Made by a program: the position numbers and the translations under genes
Notes under the pieces: generated by a model
The model's input: only the letters and a program-made list of their open reading frames with translations
What the model was told of the DNA's origin: nothing
Database searches by the model: none
Shown here: positions 22,358-29,734 of the stretch, in pieces
How the letters are laid out: every line of letters starts with the position of its first letter
Numbering within the stretch: the first letter of the stretch is position 1
Source of the DNA: a virus
Reading direction: 5' to 3' (one strand)
DNA length: 39,374 bases
IMG/VR virus record: IMGVR_UViG_3300044646_000315
Location: 1 to 39,374 of that record

Positions 22358-22812
22358 TACGCATTCTCCCGCACAGAAATTTCACGATCTAAATACCAAC
22401 GAGCCTTCTTCAAGTCCTCGATGGGATTACCCTTCTTCTCAGCACGGGTGATGTACTTCACCACGTTGCCCAGTCGATAGTTCAAATCCTTCGCCTCGAT
22501 GAAGTCGATGGTCTCAACACCACCGGCCTTGTAATGCGGAGGATGGTTTACGGGGTCGGGTCTGTCTTTAATCTTGTCCAACGCATCGAGCGTGGTCTTC
22601 ATCTCCTGCACCGCTTTCACAATCTTCGACGGCTCCTTTGCCTTCGCAAATACCTTGCTGACAAACTCAGAGTTCTTCCGTCTCTGCCAATTCACTTGAT
22701 GAACGAGGTTTGGACTTACTCCCAACTTCTCGGCGATCTCTTTCGCCGTTAGTTCTGGGCGTGATGTAGCAAGCGCGTTAATGCGCTGCGTCTTGTTTTG
22801 CTTCTTTGCCAT
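22357..22812 (-). CDS. DUF3310-domain protein with an N-terminal HTH
   Basis: The C-terminal part of this 151-residue protein (about 88-148) matches DUF3310: VNHPPHYKAGG, then ETIDFIEAK, NVVKYITRAEKKGN and LKKARWYLDREI. In T7, gp1.7, a nucleotide kinase, contains the related domain; many phages have it in early operons. The N-terminal 50 residues hold a helix-turn-helix (LTAKEIAEKLGVSPNLVHQV), so the two are fused here. A role in nucleotide metabolism linked to DNA binding is possible but not shown. The start ATG 22812 overlaps the VRR-NUC gene by 35 nt. Confidence 0.85.
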   Translation of the reverse strand: MAKKQNKTQRINALATSRPELTAKEIAEKLGVSPNLVHQVNWQRRKNSEFVSKVFAKAKEPSKIVKAVQEMKTTLDALDKIKDRPDPVNHPPHYKAGGVETIDFIEAKDLNYRLGNVVKYITRAEKKGNPIEDLKKARWYLDREISVRENA

Positions 22813-23089
22813 TACTCAACTCCTTGCGTAGGGTCTCTACGTTTGTTTCATCGATCACTAATGCGATGCCACCTGCTTTGCGGATGTCATCGTGGTTCTT
22901 CAACTGCAATGCGGTGGGCTTACCACCGTTCGCCTTACACTCTATACCATAGAACAAACTATCTTTACAAACTAAAAAATCTGGTGCGCCGCTGTTCCCG
23001 TATCCTCCTGTCACTGGCATCACGTAGTAGCAGCCCAGTTCATTAAGTATCTTTTTAACCTTCGCTTTGACTTTGGCTTCTGGTGTCAC
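22778..23089 (-). CDS. VRR-NUC domain nuclease
   Basis: This 103-residue protein is a single VRR-NUC domain, a PD-(D/E)XK type nuclease: GGYGNSGAPDFLVC with the catalytic Asp (D37), then GIECKANGGKPTALQ with E49 and K51, and a final helix-strand IRKAGGIALVI. Free-standing phage VRR-NUC proteins are structure-specific or Holliday-junction-type nucleases. The start is GTG 23089 with AGAGG 8 nt upstream. It overlaps the genes on both sides by about 35 nt, as expected in this crowded operon. Confidence 0.9.
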   Translation of the reverse strand: MTPEAKVKAKVKKILNELGCYYVMPVTGGYGNSGAPDFLVCKDSLFYGIECKANGGKPTALQLKNHDDIRKAGGIALVIDETNVETLRKELSNGKEAKQDAAH

Positions 23090-23384
23090 TCTGTGTACCT
23101 CTGTGGACTTCTTCGTACGTCTCCGGACTTAGTCGGACAATGTAAACATCAGAGTTATGGTCGGCATACATGTTGGCTCCCTTCAAACGCCGCCCGATAC
23201 TTCTGTCCCTCGACCCAAACATCAGTAGTCCCAACTTATGTTTGATCTCATCCGGTAGTGTCTCGTCGGTGTAGTACCTCGTCGTATCGGGATTGATCGA
23301 CCTTGGAAACTCCACCTTGTACTTGTCTGAATCAAACGTCACGTAGACTTCCGAAAAAGCCGTATCAATTTCAGACTGCTCCAC
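23055..23384 (-). CDS. Hypothetical protein
   Basis: This 109-residue protein starts at GTG 23384, 3 nt after the upstream stop. It contains SEVYVTFDSDKYKVEFPRS, a small alpha/beta core, then NMYADHNSDVYIVRLSPE, and a Ser/Gln-rich tail. It overlaps the VRR-NUC gene by 35 nt. No family recognised. Confidence 0.65.
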   Translation of the reverse strand: MEQSEIDTAFSEVYVTFDSDKYKVEFPRSINPDTTRYYTDETLPDEIKHKLGLLMFGSRDRSIGRRLKGANMYADHNSDVYIVRLSPETYEEVHRGTQSDTRSQSQSEG

Positions 23385-23387
23385 ACA

Positions 23388-24365
23388 TCACCCCACGTTC
23401 AACATGACTGACCGCGTGTCACCAAACTTGGTGTAAGACACACCTGTATCCACAGAGACAATAACGTCGGACTCAACATCTGGCACGAGGTCATGTGGCT
23501 CAGTATCAAAACTCAACCGCGACTCGCGACCTTGCATGTGCATCTTGGCGTAGGTCAGGTTCGGCAGGATCGACTCCCGCATACCCTCGGGCATGTCCTC
23601 CAGACTGCGGAACATCTGCATGGGCTGCGTATCGACGATGCCATTGGGAGTCCGCGTCCCGCCTTCCAATATGTGTACCCACGAGTGAGCGATGTCCAAC
23701 TGACGCACCGTGTATCCGTAGCCGGGCATGTAGTTGACCATCCACTTGCGTACACCAAACATGTCCACCATTTGCTGATTGACCTCATCGACGTTTGCTT
23801 GTCGGCGATCTCGCTCAGTCCGCACATTCTCCAGTGACTCACGCACATCCTGCGGGACATCGATGGCATTACGCTCGTTGAAGAACACCTGCACCAGTGC
23901 AGCCAAAGCCTTGCTGCCAAGCAAGTCACGATAGGTAATGCTCATCTTGCGGTCGCCGGTCAACTGCCTGTACGTCAGTCGAACATGTGCCTCGACAAAA
24001 CGACGCGAGTACTCAGTCGCTGTCTCGATCTCGTACGAAAGACTCCGCAATGCCTTGCTGTCCTTCTTGAGCAAACCCTTGGCCATGTACATGGGCTTAG
24101 TTGTCTTGACCGCAGGTTCCGCACCGTGAATGGATACTGAACTACTCACGATAGCCGCGATGATGTCCGATCCATACTGCGTGACCCACATAACACGGTG
24201 ACCGTTGTATGCGAAGCCGACACGATGTCCGCCTTGTACATTCGTAAACGATTCAACGCGCAGGTCACTGTTCGCTGCGATGTGCAGGGCAGGGCGATAC
24301 AAGTCCGTCTTCATCAGAGCGATGCGCTCGTCCTGCGGAACCCATGAAACAAATAACTTTTCCAT
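23388..24365 (-). CDS. Phage protein next to the AAA+/VWA cassette, function unknown
   Basis: This 325-residue protein starts at MEKLFVSW (ATG 24365), preceded by GAGGAT with an 8-nt spacing; upstream in-frame codons fall in the end of the previous gene. The first 110 residues look like a beta-rich domain (LHIAANSDLRVESF, VGFAYNGHRVMWV), and residues about 115-230 are helical with charged stretches. It is 19 nt from the VWA gene and lies on the same message. No catalytic motif. It might be a target, adaptor or structural partner of the AAA+/VWA pair; the evidence is adjacency only. Confidence 0.65.
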   Translation of the reverse strand: MEKLFVSWVPQDERIALMKTDLYRPALHIAANSDLRVESFTNVQGGHRVGFAYNGHRVMWVTQYGSDIIAAIVSSSVSIHGAEPAVKTTKPMYMAKGLLKKDSKALRSLSYEIETATEYSRRFVEAHVRLTYRQLTGDRKMSITYRDLLGSKALAALVQVFFNERNAIDVPQDVRESLENVRTERDRRQANVDEVNQQMVDMFGVRKWMVNYMPGYGYTVRQLDIAHSWVHILEGGTRTPNGIVDTQPMQMFRSLEDMPEGMRESILPNLTYAKMHMQGRESRLSFDTEPHDLVPDVESDVIVSVDTGVSYTKFGDTRSVMLNVG

Positions 24366-24384
24366 CGTCGTATCCTCGTATTGA

Positions 24385-25590
24385 TTAGTCGTTGTTGTAT
24401 TCGACAACCCGGCCTACCGGCGGATCGAAACTCTTGCGTCGAGTCACAACCCACAACGTCGGCGGCATACCATCCCAATCGATCTCGCTCTCGACGTAGC
24501 CATCAGTGAACACCACCACACACTCAGGCTTGAGACCTGCCTCGCGGATGTGCTTGCTGACCGATGACACGTACGTACCACCGCCACCCTCGGGGCGTAG
24601 CAAGTTAGCGATGCTGCCGTACTGGTCAGGCGTGAACACCTGCTCGGTGTGCACCATGTGATCCCACCACAACACGCGCACCTTCTCAGGCTGCACAGAC
24701 TCGACGAGTGCCTTGATCTCCGCAGCACCGTCCGCGATCTGCTCGTCGTTGATGGAGCCAGACGTATCGAACGCGAACACAATCTCACCCACCGTCTCAG
24801 CAATCGTTGTCGGCATGATGATGTCCATCGTCAGCCAACGTCGGTCGAGGCGGCGCAGCGACACGTCATCGTCCCTGCCTTGCGTCTGCGTCGAGACAAA
24901 CTCACGCATCACATCTGCCCAGTCCACCTTCTGCACGAGCGAGTCAGACACGTTGCGGGGAACCTTCTGCCCCAACTTACCGGCCAACATGCCGCCCTGC
25001 TGAATCGCTTGCTCGATGCGATTGGTGATCTCTTTGACCTGCTCGGCAGACAACTCGTCTATCTTGGACAAGTCATGCTGATCGAGCGGCTGACCGATAT
25101 CACCACCGCCACCCTTCTCCTGCTTATCCTTGAGGTCACGGTACACCTCACCGAATGACCAGTTGGCATACTTGGGGTCGTACAGCGCACCGCACGACGG
25201 CATCTCACACAGCGTCTTGTCATTGAGCGACATGATCAGCCCGTTGATGACGTAGTCCGCCGCACAGTTGGCGAGTCTGGCGTCTTCCTTCCAATACTCA
25301 CGATGGCGTGGCAGGTGACGCAGGAAGATGTGACCCTTCTCGTGCATCACGACGAACCGCAACTGAGCATCGTTCTGCTTGGCGATGAACTCAGCACCGT
25401 AGAAGCAGTTGATGCCATCCGTCGCCGCCGTGGGTAGACCCTCGACGATCTCGCTGCGACCCATCACAAACACACCTGCATACAACGTGGTCTCAGGGTG
25501 CGAGATGAGTTTGACGTGCGCCTTGGTCAGCCTGTCCTGCAACCGACCGATGTCGATGGGCTGCGTGGTTGTCTTGTGTGCGTACTGCAT
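24385..25590 (-). CDS. DUF2201-like HExxH / VWA-domain protein
   Basis: This 401-residue protein joins a metallopeptidase-like domain with HEKGH (83-87, the HExxH zinc motif) and a C-terminal VWA-like domain with a complete MIDAS metal site: D275-x-S277-x-S279, T339 and D363 (FAFDTSGS; GGGGTYVSS; VFTDGYV). This is the layout of DUF2201 proteins, which are usually paired with MoxR-type AAA+ ATPases. The start at ATG 25590 has AAGGAG 6 nt upstream and is 10 nt from the ATPase gene stop. The pair probably works as a chaperone or remodelling machine on an unknown target. Whether the HExxH part cuts protein cannot be told. Confidence 0.9.
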   Translation of the reverse strand: MQYAHKTTTQPIDIGRLQDRLTKAHVKLISHPETTLYAGVFVMGRSEIVEGLPTAATDGINCFYGAEFIAKQNDAQLRFVVMHEKGHIFLRHLPRHREYWKEDARLANCAADYVINGLIMSLNDKTLCEMPSCGALYDPKYANWSFGEVYRDLKDKQEKGGGGDIGQPLDQHDLSKIDELSAEQVKEITNRIEQAIQQGGMLAGKLGQKVPRNVSDSLVQKVDWADVMREFVSTQTQGRDDDVSLRRLDRRWLTMDIIMPTTIAETVGEIVFAFDTSGSINDEQIADGAAEIKALVESVQPEKVRVLWWDHMVHTEQVFTPDQYGSIANLLRPEGGGGTYVSSVSKHIREAGLKPECVVVFTDGYVESEIDWDGMPPTLWVVTRRKSFDPPVGRVVEYNND

Positions 25591-25600
25591 GTCCGTCTCC

Positions 25601-26716
25601 TTACCGGGCGATCCGGTAGTTCTTGACCATCCAATCTTTGACCTTGGGGTTCATCGATCCCAACTTGGCCGTGCGGGTGTTGTCCGTGATCATCGTCATG
25701 AAGACCGACTGCAACTCACGCGACTCGACACGGTTGACGTAGGTGATGGCGTTCGACAAGTCCTCTTGTGTCTGCACGAGGTCAGCCATGTTGTACATGA
25801 GCATGAGCAACGCAGCAGGGTTCGTCGGCAGCGGCGTATCGTCTGGCTTGGTCAACGGCTTGCGCGGATCGACCAACTCCTTCTCCAGTGCGATGAACGA
25901 TGCAAGCAGACTGGCAAATGCCTGACCACAAGTACCCTCGATGGCAGCACGAGTCACATCTTCTCCAAGCACCGTCCGATTGCGTACCGCTACGTCCATC
26001 AATGCGAGGGAGCGAGGCGAGACAAACGTCACCGGGTTGGTCTTGGGGTTGAAGATGTACGGGTTCTCCTTGGCAGAGTCGCCGTCCAAGTAACTCGCCA
26101 TGACTCGCGGGTTCATCGCCACACAAGCACGAGTGATCGCGCTGATGCCATTGGTCGTCGCCCAGTTATTCGCCCACTGCTCAGCGGTTGGCTTACGCAT
26201 GTGAACCTTACAGATACGATTACCAAAGTGTGCCTCGATGGTGTCGCTGATACCGTCGCTCACGTTGTTGGACGTAGCGAACACGATGCTGCCGTCAGGT
26301 AACTTCTTGTCACCGACACAACGCTCCAAGATCAGGCGAGTGAACAGCGGCTTCATCGACTTCAATACCTTGAGAGCCTCGTCGATCATGATGATCTTGG
26401 GTCGCGGGTCGTTCATGTCGATGAGCGAGGTGGTGTACTGCTCGATGCTCTGCTTCTCACGCTCGGGCATGTTCATGAACAGGTCACCGTCACGCTTGTT
26501 GGGTGCATCGACGTAGATGTACTGGTACTTGTCCTCGGGGAAGTTGTCCTTCACATCACGCCACTTGTCGCCGTTCTCGATAGCGCACTGACGCAACACG
26601 CTCGACTTGCCCACACCCGGTTCGGAGATCAGCAGTGCAGTGACGAACTGACCAATCGTCTGGATGAGGCGCACCGCGCCACCGATATCAAGGGTCGTCG
26701 TAAGATTGATGCTCAT
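25601..26716 (-). CDS. MoxR-type AAA+ ATPase
   Basis: This 371-residue ATPase has a Walker A, EPGVGKSS (32-39), a Walker B, IIMIDEAL (108-115), and sensor 1, ATSN (147-150). The sequence and the neighbouring VWA gene place it with MoxR-type ATPases (RavA-ViaA, NorQ-NorD, CobS-CobT). These rings work with a VWA partner to mature or remodel protein complexes. The start at ATG 26716 has GAGGA 7 nt upstream; a palindrome copy (26733-26752) lies just before. Phage genes of this type are sometimes annotated as CobS; cobalamin synthesis is not implied here because no other cobalamin genes are present. Confidence 0.92.
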   Translation of the reverse strand: MSINLTTTLDIGGAVRLIQTIGQFVTALLISEPGVGKSSVLRQCAIENGDKWRDVKDNFPEDKYQYIYVDAPNKRDGDLFMNMPEREKQSIEQYTTSLIDMNDPRPKIIMIDEALKVLKSMKPLFTRLILERCVGDKKLPDGSIVFATSNNVSDGISDTIEAHFGNRICKVHMRKPTAEQWANNWATTNGISAITRACVAMNPRVMASYLDGDSAKENPYIFNPKTNPVTFVSPRSLALMDVAVRNRTVLGEDVTRAAIEGTCGQAFASLLASFIALEKELVDPRKPLTKPDDTPLPTNPAALLMLMYNMADLVQTQEDLSNAITYVNRVESRELQSVFMTMITDNTRTAKLGSMNPKVKDWMVKNYRIAR

Positions 26717-26732
26717 CGTTTAATCCTCAGTT

Positions 26733-26752
26733 GTATTACAAATTTGTAAGGC
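26733..26752. repeat. Palindrome copy 1 (imperfect)
   Basis: GTATTACAAATTTGTAAGGC: core TTACAAATTTGTAA is perfect, with the outer left arm changed. It lies 16 nt upstream of the AAA+ ATPase start codon, in the gap after the 302-aa gene. Confidence 0.85.
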
Positions 26753-26768
26753 AATCAGATAAATAAAA

Positions 26769-27677
26769 TCACAGACCGAACTTCTTCATGATGTCATCGA
26801 CATCACTCTTGACCGTAGCGCGCAGCGAGTCGCTATCACGCAGTGCTTTGATGTTCACGCCACCCAGTACACGAGCGAGGTCAGACCGTATGCCTTCCAA
26901 CTTCTCGTCGTTGGCCGGGTTGAAATGTTTGAACAGATCGCAGTACTCGATGGCCTTCTCTAGCGTGGACTCGTGTAGCCGACGACGTGTGACCTTGGTC
27001 TCGCCGTTCTCACCCTCACGCACATCGACCTCGCAGCAGTGGCTGATCGACTGCATGACCTTGGACAACTGTGCCAACTGACGATCCGCCGTCTCTGATA
27101 TGAACCGCTCAGCCTGACGCGAGTAGTGATCGCTCAACTGTGCAGCAATGTCGGTCGATATCTTCTGACCAAAGTCAGACTCAGGGATGCTCTGCACAAA
27201 CAAGTTGATGCTGAACCGGCTACGCACAAACTCCACGTCGGGATAATCAGACGGGTCGTACATCCTGCCCTGCATAGTGAATGCGTAGTTCGCCTTGATG
27301 TCGTTGTATGCAAGACAAAACGCATCGACCAGTCGATCAAACTCAGGCTTGATCGTGCTCTCAAACTCGTTCATCACGTTGGCGATGTCATACGTCGGGA
27401 TCAGACCAGACGAACCCACATACGGCCACGACTTAGTTTTGAACCAGTTGTAGGTGCGGCTGCGGTACTTGAGGATGGCCTCGTGTTCCTTGCACCCGGC
27501 AAGCAAGTTCTTCTGCACCTTGGCACTGCCAGAGGCTGCGCCCTTCGACGCCGTGACCTCTTCGCTCAGCATGTCGTCCTGCTTCTGGCCGAGCCACACA
27601 CGGATCTCGACGTTGCCTTGGACTGCACAATCTCGCAGCGTAGTGATGTGCTGCGGTGTCGAAAGTTCGACGCTCAT
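26769..27677 (-). CDS. First gene of the AAA+/VWA cassette, 302-aa protein
   Basis: This protein of 302 residues starts at ATG 27677 after AGAGGAG. It is predominantly alpha-helical, with a conserved-looking stretch RTYNWFKTKSWPYVGSSGLIP, then PDVEFVRSRFSINLF and a C-terminal half of charged helices. From memory it resembles DUF3150-type proteins, which are found next to CobS-like ATPases and CobT-like VWA proteins on phages and plasmids; I could not verify this. As the first gene after a strong promoter and palindrome it is probably the most highly expressed of the cassette. It may be the client or adaptor of the ATPase/VWA pair. Confidence 0.75.
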   Translation of the reverse strand: MSVELSTPQHITTLRDCAVQGNVEIRVWLGQKQDDMLSEEVTASKGAASGSAKVQKNLLAGCKEHEAILKYRSRTYNWFKTKSWPYVGSSGLIPTYDIANVMNEFESTIKPEFDRLVDAFCLAYNDIKANYAFTMQGRMYDPSDYPDVEFVRSRFSINLFVQSIPESDFGQKISTDIAAQLSDHYSRQAERFISETADRQLAQLSKVMQSISHCCEVDVREGENGETKVTRRRLHESTLEKAIEYCDLFKHFNPANDEKLEGIRSDLARVLGGVNIKALRDSDSLRATVKSDVDDIMKKFGL

Positions 27678-27702
27678 CGTTGTATCTCCTCTGTACTGTT
27701 GT

Positions 27703-27722
27703 GCCTTACAAACTTGTAAGGC
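27703..27722. repeat. Palindrome copy 2 (perfect)
   Basis: GCCTTACAA-AC-TTGTAAGGC. It lies in the leader of the AAA+/VWA cassette, between promoter 27761-27789 and the first start codon (25 nt away). Confidence 0.95.
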
Positions 27723-27735
27723 GGGGTGTTGTCAT

Positions 27736-27753
27736 GTCGGGCTACCACCCGAC
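27736..27753 (-). promoter_or_regulatory. Leader hairpin near the predicted transcript start
   Basis: GTCGGG and CCCGAC form a perfect 6-bp stem with a 6-nt loop. It begins about 8 nt downstream of the -10 box of promoter 27761-27789, so it would be the 5' end of the mRNA. The second promoter has a comparable hairpin at the same place. Confidence 0.6.
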
Positions 27754-27760
27754 GATTAAT

Positions 27761-27789
27761 ATGTTAACAAATGTATACTAATGAGTCAA
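27761..27789 (-). promoter_or_regulatory. Sigma70-like promoter for the AAA+/VWA cassette
   Basis: Read leftward: TTGACT (27789-27784), a 17-nt spacer, then TAACAT (27766-27761). The -35 box is one base from consensus. The whole box-spacer-box block is nearly identical to 29670-29698. The -35 box overlaps the last codon of the pyrimidine-dimer glycosylase gene. Confidence 0.85.
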
Positions 27790-28214
27790 ACAGTTGGCCA
27801 CACATACGGCAGGTCGGGTGGCTCCTCCCATTTGAATTGTCCGTAGTACTCCGGGTCTTTGCGTAGCAGGTTGCTGCGGTGCGAGGCATGGACTGAGTCA
27901 TCACCTAGCCAACGTGGCGGCATGAACGTGCGACCGTCCTCCTCGTATTGCAGCAGTGCACTGGCAAAGAAGTCATGCAGCGTGTCCTTGTACCCACGAC
28001 GCTGCCACTCCCAACACATGGCCGCACCGTACTGGCAGAGACTCACCTCGTGGCCACGCCACATCTTGGTAGCCGGGTGATTGACCCAGCCTCCACTTGT
28101 TTTGGCCAAGGCAAGCAGAATCTGCTTCGTTTCGACACGTTGTTTGCCCAGTCTTTTGTAGTCCAACAGCCGAGCGGACTCGTTGTAGGACGGTGATGGT
28201 AGGAACGTTTGCAT
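27786..28214 (-). CDS. Pyrimidine-dimer DNA glycosylase-like protein (Pyr_excise family)
   Basis: This 142-residue protein has the pattern of the endonuclease V/pyrimidine dimer glycosylase family as found in aquatic phages: MQTFLPSPSYNESARLLDYKRLGKQR at the start (with a long Arg/Lys helix), NHPATKMWRGHE (45-56), and the C-terminal RWLGDDSVHASHRSNLLRKDPEYY. T4 DenV of this family removes UV-made pyrimidine dimers. The Glu/Thr active-site layout of DenV is not obvious, so activity is uncertain. ATG 28214 was chosen over an upstream GTG because GGGGGAG precedes it at 9 nt. A repair role fits phages of sunlit water. Confidence 0.8.
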   Translation of the reverse strand: MQTFLPSPSYNESARLLDYKRLGKQRVETKQILLALAKTSGGWVNHPATKMWRGHEVSLCQYGAAMCWEWQRRGYKDTLHDFFASALLQYEEDGRTFMPPRWLGDDSVHASHRSNLLRKDPEYYGQFKWEEPPDLPYVWPTV

Positions 28215-28216
28215 GA

Positions 28217-28549
28217 TTACTTTCTCCCCCAGTTGACCCACTCGTCACGGTTGGGCGGCTCGACAATCTGTCCTGCTACATTCTGCCGCTCCTCCCCCTT
28301 GCCCTGTTGCGACTCGATCACCTTGCGTATCAGGTCGTTGACCTTGTCCTCAAAATCCAACGCGCCTTGATTACCACCGTTGACGATGAAGGTATTACGA
28401 TCCTTCGCCCATATCAGGTAGTGATCAAACAGCAGATGGACGCTCCACTCTGAAGTAGCAATGGGGTCTTCCTTCATTGCCTTCATGTACATCACATCGC
28501 CGAGACGCTTGGCATCTTCAGCATCACGCTTCCACTGTTCTTCGCTCAT
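28217..28549 (-). CDS. Small hypothetical protein
   Basis: This 110-residue acidic protein starts at ATG 28549 in a TGATG overlap with the upstream gene. It has a helical N-terminus, then SEWSVHLLFDHYLIWAKDRN, then a helix FEDKVNDLIRKVIESQQGKG and a polar tail. No family recognised. It is 2 nt before the glycosylase-like gene and probably co-translated. Confidence 0.7.
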   Translation of the reverse strand: MSEEQWKRDAEDAKRLGDVMYMKAMKEDPIATSEWSVHLLFDHYLIWAKDRNTFIVNGGNQGALDFEDKVNDLIRKVIESQQGKGEERQNVAGQIVEPPNRDEWVNWGRK

Positions 28550-28752
28550 CACACGTTCTCCTCATAAATCGTCCAATCCAACGGCAGTGACTTGACGGAG
28601 TAGTCCTTTTCGCTGCCACCCAGTCTGTAATCCGCCATGTATCGCGGCACTGCTGCCTGTGCAGATTCCCTTGTGCTATGGACGGAGAGAAGTATCAGCA
28701 CGTTGTCGTCGTGCCACATCTCCACCACATGAACCATCTGTCTCTCGCTCAT
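28549..28752 (-). CDS. Small hypothetical protein
   Basis: This 67-residue protein starts at ATG 28752 because AGAGGAG lies 7 nt upstream; an extension to 28788 would cross palindrome copy 3. The sequence holds VHVVEMWHDDNVLILLSVHSTRESAQAAVPRYM, then SEKDYSVKSLPLDW: a small beta-alpha-beta protein. No family recognised. Confidence 0.7.
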   Translation of the reverse strand: MSERQMVHVVEMWHDDNVLILLSVHSTRESAQAAVPRYMADYRLGGSEKDYSVKSLPLDWTIYEENV

Positions 28753-28766
28753 CTTCGTTCTCCTCT

Positions 28767-28786
28767 GCCTTACAAATTTGTAACCC
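28767..28786. repeat. Palindrome copy 3 (imperfect)
   Basis: GCCTTACAA-AT-TTGTAACCC: one end of the right arm differs. It fills most of the 39-nt gap between the Cys-rich gene and the 67-aa gene, 14 nt before the start codon. Confidence 0.85.
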
Positions 28787-28791
28787 ATGCC

Positions 28792-29592
28792 TCACGCAGC
28801 CAACGCTGCGTCACGCTTTTTGATGTTGGCCATGACGGCGAACCCACCATGTGCCGGGATATAGACCGAGCCACGACGCGATGAGGCTGTGCCATCACAC
28901 GCACGACACTGGGCACAGGTCAGTTTCTTCCCTGCCTCTGCGGACGCAGGACACAAAGCCTCGTTGTCTTGCCGAGCGGGATGCGAGGGCAGCCCTACCC
29001 GGAACGTGCGCCATCCCTGTGACTGTGCTGCGCGAGACTCCTCTGGCGTGTCTGCCGATGCCATGCAATAACGTTGCAGGGGTTTGATGTTGGGGTTGCG
29101 CCACTGATGCGTGTACCCGGTATGCCCGGACGAGCCAAGTAGCAGCGAGTCCCACACCTGAATCGGCACAGCAGCCGGGTCACCATATGTGCCGAGTCTG
29201 ACGATGCGACCTTTGGTGAGGTGGGGTTCTGCATTGTCATCCCACACGGGATAGCCGCCACGGAGATAAGTGTTGTAGACCGAGGTCGCACCCTGCCCGA
29301 GATTGACGTAGCAGGTACGTCCGACGTTTTTGGATTGGCCATCACTGTTCACCACGATGCTGCCACGATGCACACAAGTACCACACACGGACGAGTCTGC
29401 ACCTGACTGCGCTGCGGCAATGGGCGCGAGGTCACGCCTGATGATGTAGGTCTGGATCATGTCGCCGGTCTTGCGATTGCTGCTGCCTGCGCCAAACCCG
29501 ATAGCGATCACCACGATGGGTGCGCCGTCTAGCATGGACTCGCCTTCGTAAATGATGCGGCCGTTGCTCTCACTTGTTTTGATCTTGCTCAT
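28792..29592 (-). CDS. Cys-rich conserved phage protein
   Basis: This 266-residue protein starts at ATG 29592 with GAGG upstream. Nine cysteines and a His are placed in pairs: C70-x2-C73-x-H75, C94, C176, C214, and C226-x2-C229-x2-C232. They could bind zinc or an iron-sulfur cluster. Conserved-looking motifs are CVHRGSIV, RIVRLGTYGDPAAVP and GYTHQW. I recall a widespread phage family with this GTCVHR...RLGTYGDP pattern, of unknown function. It is the first gene after promoter 29670-29698, which suggests strong early expression. Confidence 0.8.
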   Translation of the reverse strand: MSKIKTSESNGRIIYEGESMLDGAPIVVIAIGFGAGSSNRKTGDMIQTYIIRRDLAPIAAAQSGADSSVCGTCVHRGSIVVNSDGQSKNVGRTCYVNLGQGATSVYNTYLRGGYPVWDDNAEPHLTKGRIVRLGTYGDPAAVPIQVWDSLLLGSSGHTGYTHQWRNPNIKPLQRYCMASADTPEESRAAQSQGWRTFRVGLPSHPARQDNEALCPASAEAGKKLTCAQCRACDGTASSRRGSVYIPAHGGFAVMANIKKRDAALAA

Positions 29593-29611
29593 CGTCGGTA
29601 CCTCGTGCTGT

Positions 29612-29631
29612 GCCTTACAAGTTTGTAAGGC
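29612..29631. repeat. Palindrome copy 4 (perfect)
   Basis: GCCTTACAA-GT-TTGTAAGGC. It is in the leader of the Cys-rich gene, 19 nt before the start codon and downstream of promoter 29670-29698, matching the arrangement at copy 2. Confidence 0.95.
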
Positions 29632-29644
29632 GTTGTTACTGTGA

Positions 29645-29660
29645 GGTGGGAATGTCCACC
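29645..29660 (-). promoter_or_regulatory. Leader hairpin near the predicted transcript start
   Basis: GGTGG and CCACC form a 5-bp stem with a 6-nt loop, placed about 10 nt downstream of the -10 box of promoter 29670-29698. The position matches hairpin 27736-27753 while the stem sequence differs, so structure rather than sequence seems kept. Confidence 0.55.
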
Positions 29661-29669
29661 ACGGAAGAT

Positions 29670-29698
29670 ATGTTAACAAATCTATACTAATGAGTCAA
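29670..29698 (-). promoter_or_regulatory. Sigma70-like promoter for the Cys-rich gene
   Basis: Read leftward: TTGACT (29698-29693), 17-nt spacer, TAACAT (29675-29670). Boxes and spacer differ from the promoter at 27761-27789 by a single base in the spacer. Palindrome copy 5 lies 16 nt upstream of the -35 box. Confidence 0.85.
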
Positions 29699-29714
29699 AT
29701 GGCGTTGTGGCCGT

Positions 29715-29734
29715 GCCTTACAAGTTTGTAAGGC
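29715..29734. repeat. Palindrome copy 5 (perfect)
   Basis: GCCTTACAA-GT-TTGTAAGGC, just upstream of the -35 box of promoter 29670-29698. With copy 4 it brackets this promoter. Confidence 0.95.

Noticed and set aside
25409-26302. 297-codon plus-strand frame opposite the AAA+ and VWA genes
   Set aside because: It is antisense to two proteins with intact Walker and MIDAS motifs; its translation is His/Arg/Val-rich with no domain.
25601-26716. Naming the ATPase as CobS (cobaltochelatase subunit)
   Set aside because: No other cobalamin gene is present, and the partner has a DUF2201-like layout; MoxR-type is the safer description.
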